DNA of 32,158 nucleotides from CAYORM01 sp964406375 (GTDB taxonomy: Bacteria; Pseudomonadota; Alphaproteobacteria; DSM-16000; Inquilinaceae): the NCBI GenBank assembly GCA_964406375.1, contig CAYORM010000034.1, forward strand, positions 1 through 32,158, given 5' to 3'. The position numbers were made by a program, and so were the translations under genes. Below, piece after piece: positions 31,759 through 32,158 of this stretch (its first letter is position 1; the number at the start of each line of letters is the position of its first letter). The notes beneath the pieces were generated by a model. It was given only the letters and a program-made list of their open reading frames with translations. It made no database searches and had not been told where the DNA came from.

Positions 31759-32158
31759 ATGGCCGAGGTTTCGATCCGGAACGTCGAGAAGCTGTACGGC
31801 GAGCTGAAGGTGATCCACGGGATTTCAGTGGACATCCCTGACGGGTCCTTCGTCGTGCTCGTCGGCCCTTCGGGCTGCGGCAAGTCGACCCTGCTCCGGA
31901 TGGTCGCCGGGCTCGAGGACATCTCCGGCGGCGAGATCCACATCAACGGACGCAAAGTGAACCAGGTGGCGCCGCGCGACCGCGACGTCGCGATGGTGTT
32001 CCAGAACTACGCGCTCTATCCGCACAAGACTGTGGCCGGGAACATGGGCTTCGGTCTGAAATTGCGGGGCGCGCCGCGCGACGAGATCGAACGGCGGGTA
32101 CAGCGGGCGGCGAAGATCCTCGGCCTGACCGACCTGCTCGACCGCTATCCGCGACAGC
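31759..32158 (+). CDS. Carbohydrate-type ABC transporter ATPase, MalK/UgpC class (partial)
   Basis: The first 133 residues of an ATP-binding subunit are seen. Walker A is GPSGCGKST at 36-44, with the family pattern VLVGPSGCGKSTLLRMVAGL; RDRDVAMVFQNYALYPHKTV contains the Q-loop glutamine Q82, and the frame ends just before the expected LSGGQ signature. These are hallmarks of the MalK/MsmK/UgpC class, whose members add a C-terminal regulatory OB-like domain (total about 360 residues) that lies outside the window. GGGGGGAG precedes the ATG at 31759. It is divergent from the importer's receptor and permeases, and most likely energises them. The gene is cut by the right edge. Confidence 0.93.
   Translation, partial: MAEVSIRNVEKLYGELKVIHGISVDIPDGSFVVLVGPSGCGKSTLLRMVAGLEDISGGEIHINGRKVNQVAPRDRDVAMVFQNYALYPHKTVAGNMGFGLKLRGAPRDEIERRVQRAAKILGLTDLLDRYPRQ

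Overview
The window is a gene-dense, very GC-rich chromosomal stretch from what looks like an alphaproteobacterium, probably of the Rhodospirillales type. The grounds are the RegB/RegA redox pair, a Fur/Mur-type regulator without the CxxC zinc motif, a DUF6867-like small membrane protein inside a branched-chain amino acid transporter operon, and overall gene style. I saw no rRNA, tRNA, insertion sequence, prophage or CRISPR array, and no gap between genes exceeds about 225 bases. It reads as stable core and accessory metabolism rather than a mobile island.

Layout. 1-7425 is a minus-strand run: the N-terminal part of secA, an exported SH3-domain protein, regA, regB, a small lipoprotein, a large MscS-family channel and cobT. 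cobS and a CobC-like phosphatase are divergent from cobT on the plus strand (7498-8927), giving a small lower-ligand/nucleotide-loop cobalamin cluster. 8969-11347 holds an exported SYLF-domain protein, a convergent sulfite-oxidase-fold molybdoenzyme with a small overlapping membrane protein, and a Fur/Mur gene with an overlapping 81-residue protein. 11434-13751 has a YgjP-like metalloprotease, a Bcr/CflA exporter and a zincin-like protein. 13741-15143 (minus) pairs a four-cysteine uracil-DNA glycosylase with a class III-type sirtuin, and a fructosamine-kinase family gene lies divergent from them.

16377-24345 is a long plus-strand branched-chain amino acid (LIV-type) ABC operon: livH, livM, livG, livF, a small membrane protein, and then three consecutive periplasmic binding-protein genes. 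The first two receptors are close paralogues, while the third is clearly diverged at the ligand pocket. glgP (glycogen phosphorylase) follows. 27019-31558 (minus) contains a carbohydrate-type ABC importer (large binding protein, MalF-like and MalG-like permeases), and downstream of it an exported protein with five nearly identical four-cysteine repeats and a C-terminal peptidoglycan-binding domain. A MalK/UgpC-type ATPase starts divergently at 31759 and runs off the window.

The most unusual items are the five-repeat Cys/Asp protein, the triple receptor set on one LIV transporter with a Shine-Dalgarno-sequestering hairpin before receptor 2, and several small overlapping genes (10356-10571, 11102-11347, 20437-20781) that look real but uncharacterised. 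All identifications are from reading translated sequence by eye; no database search was run.
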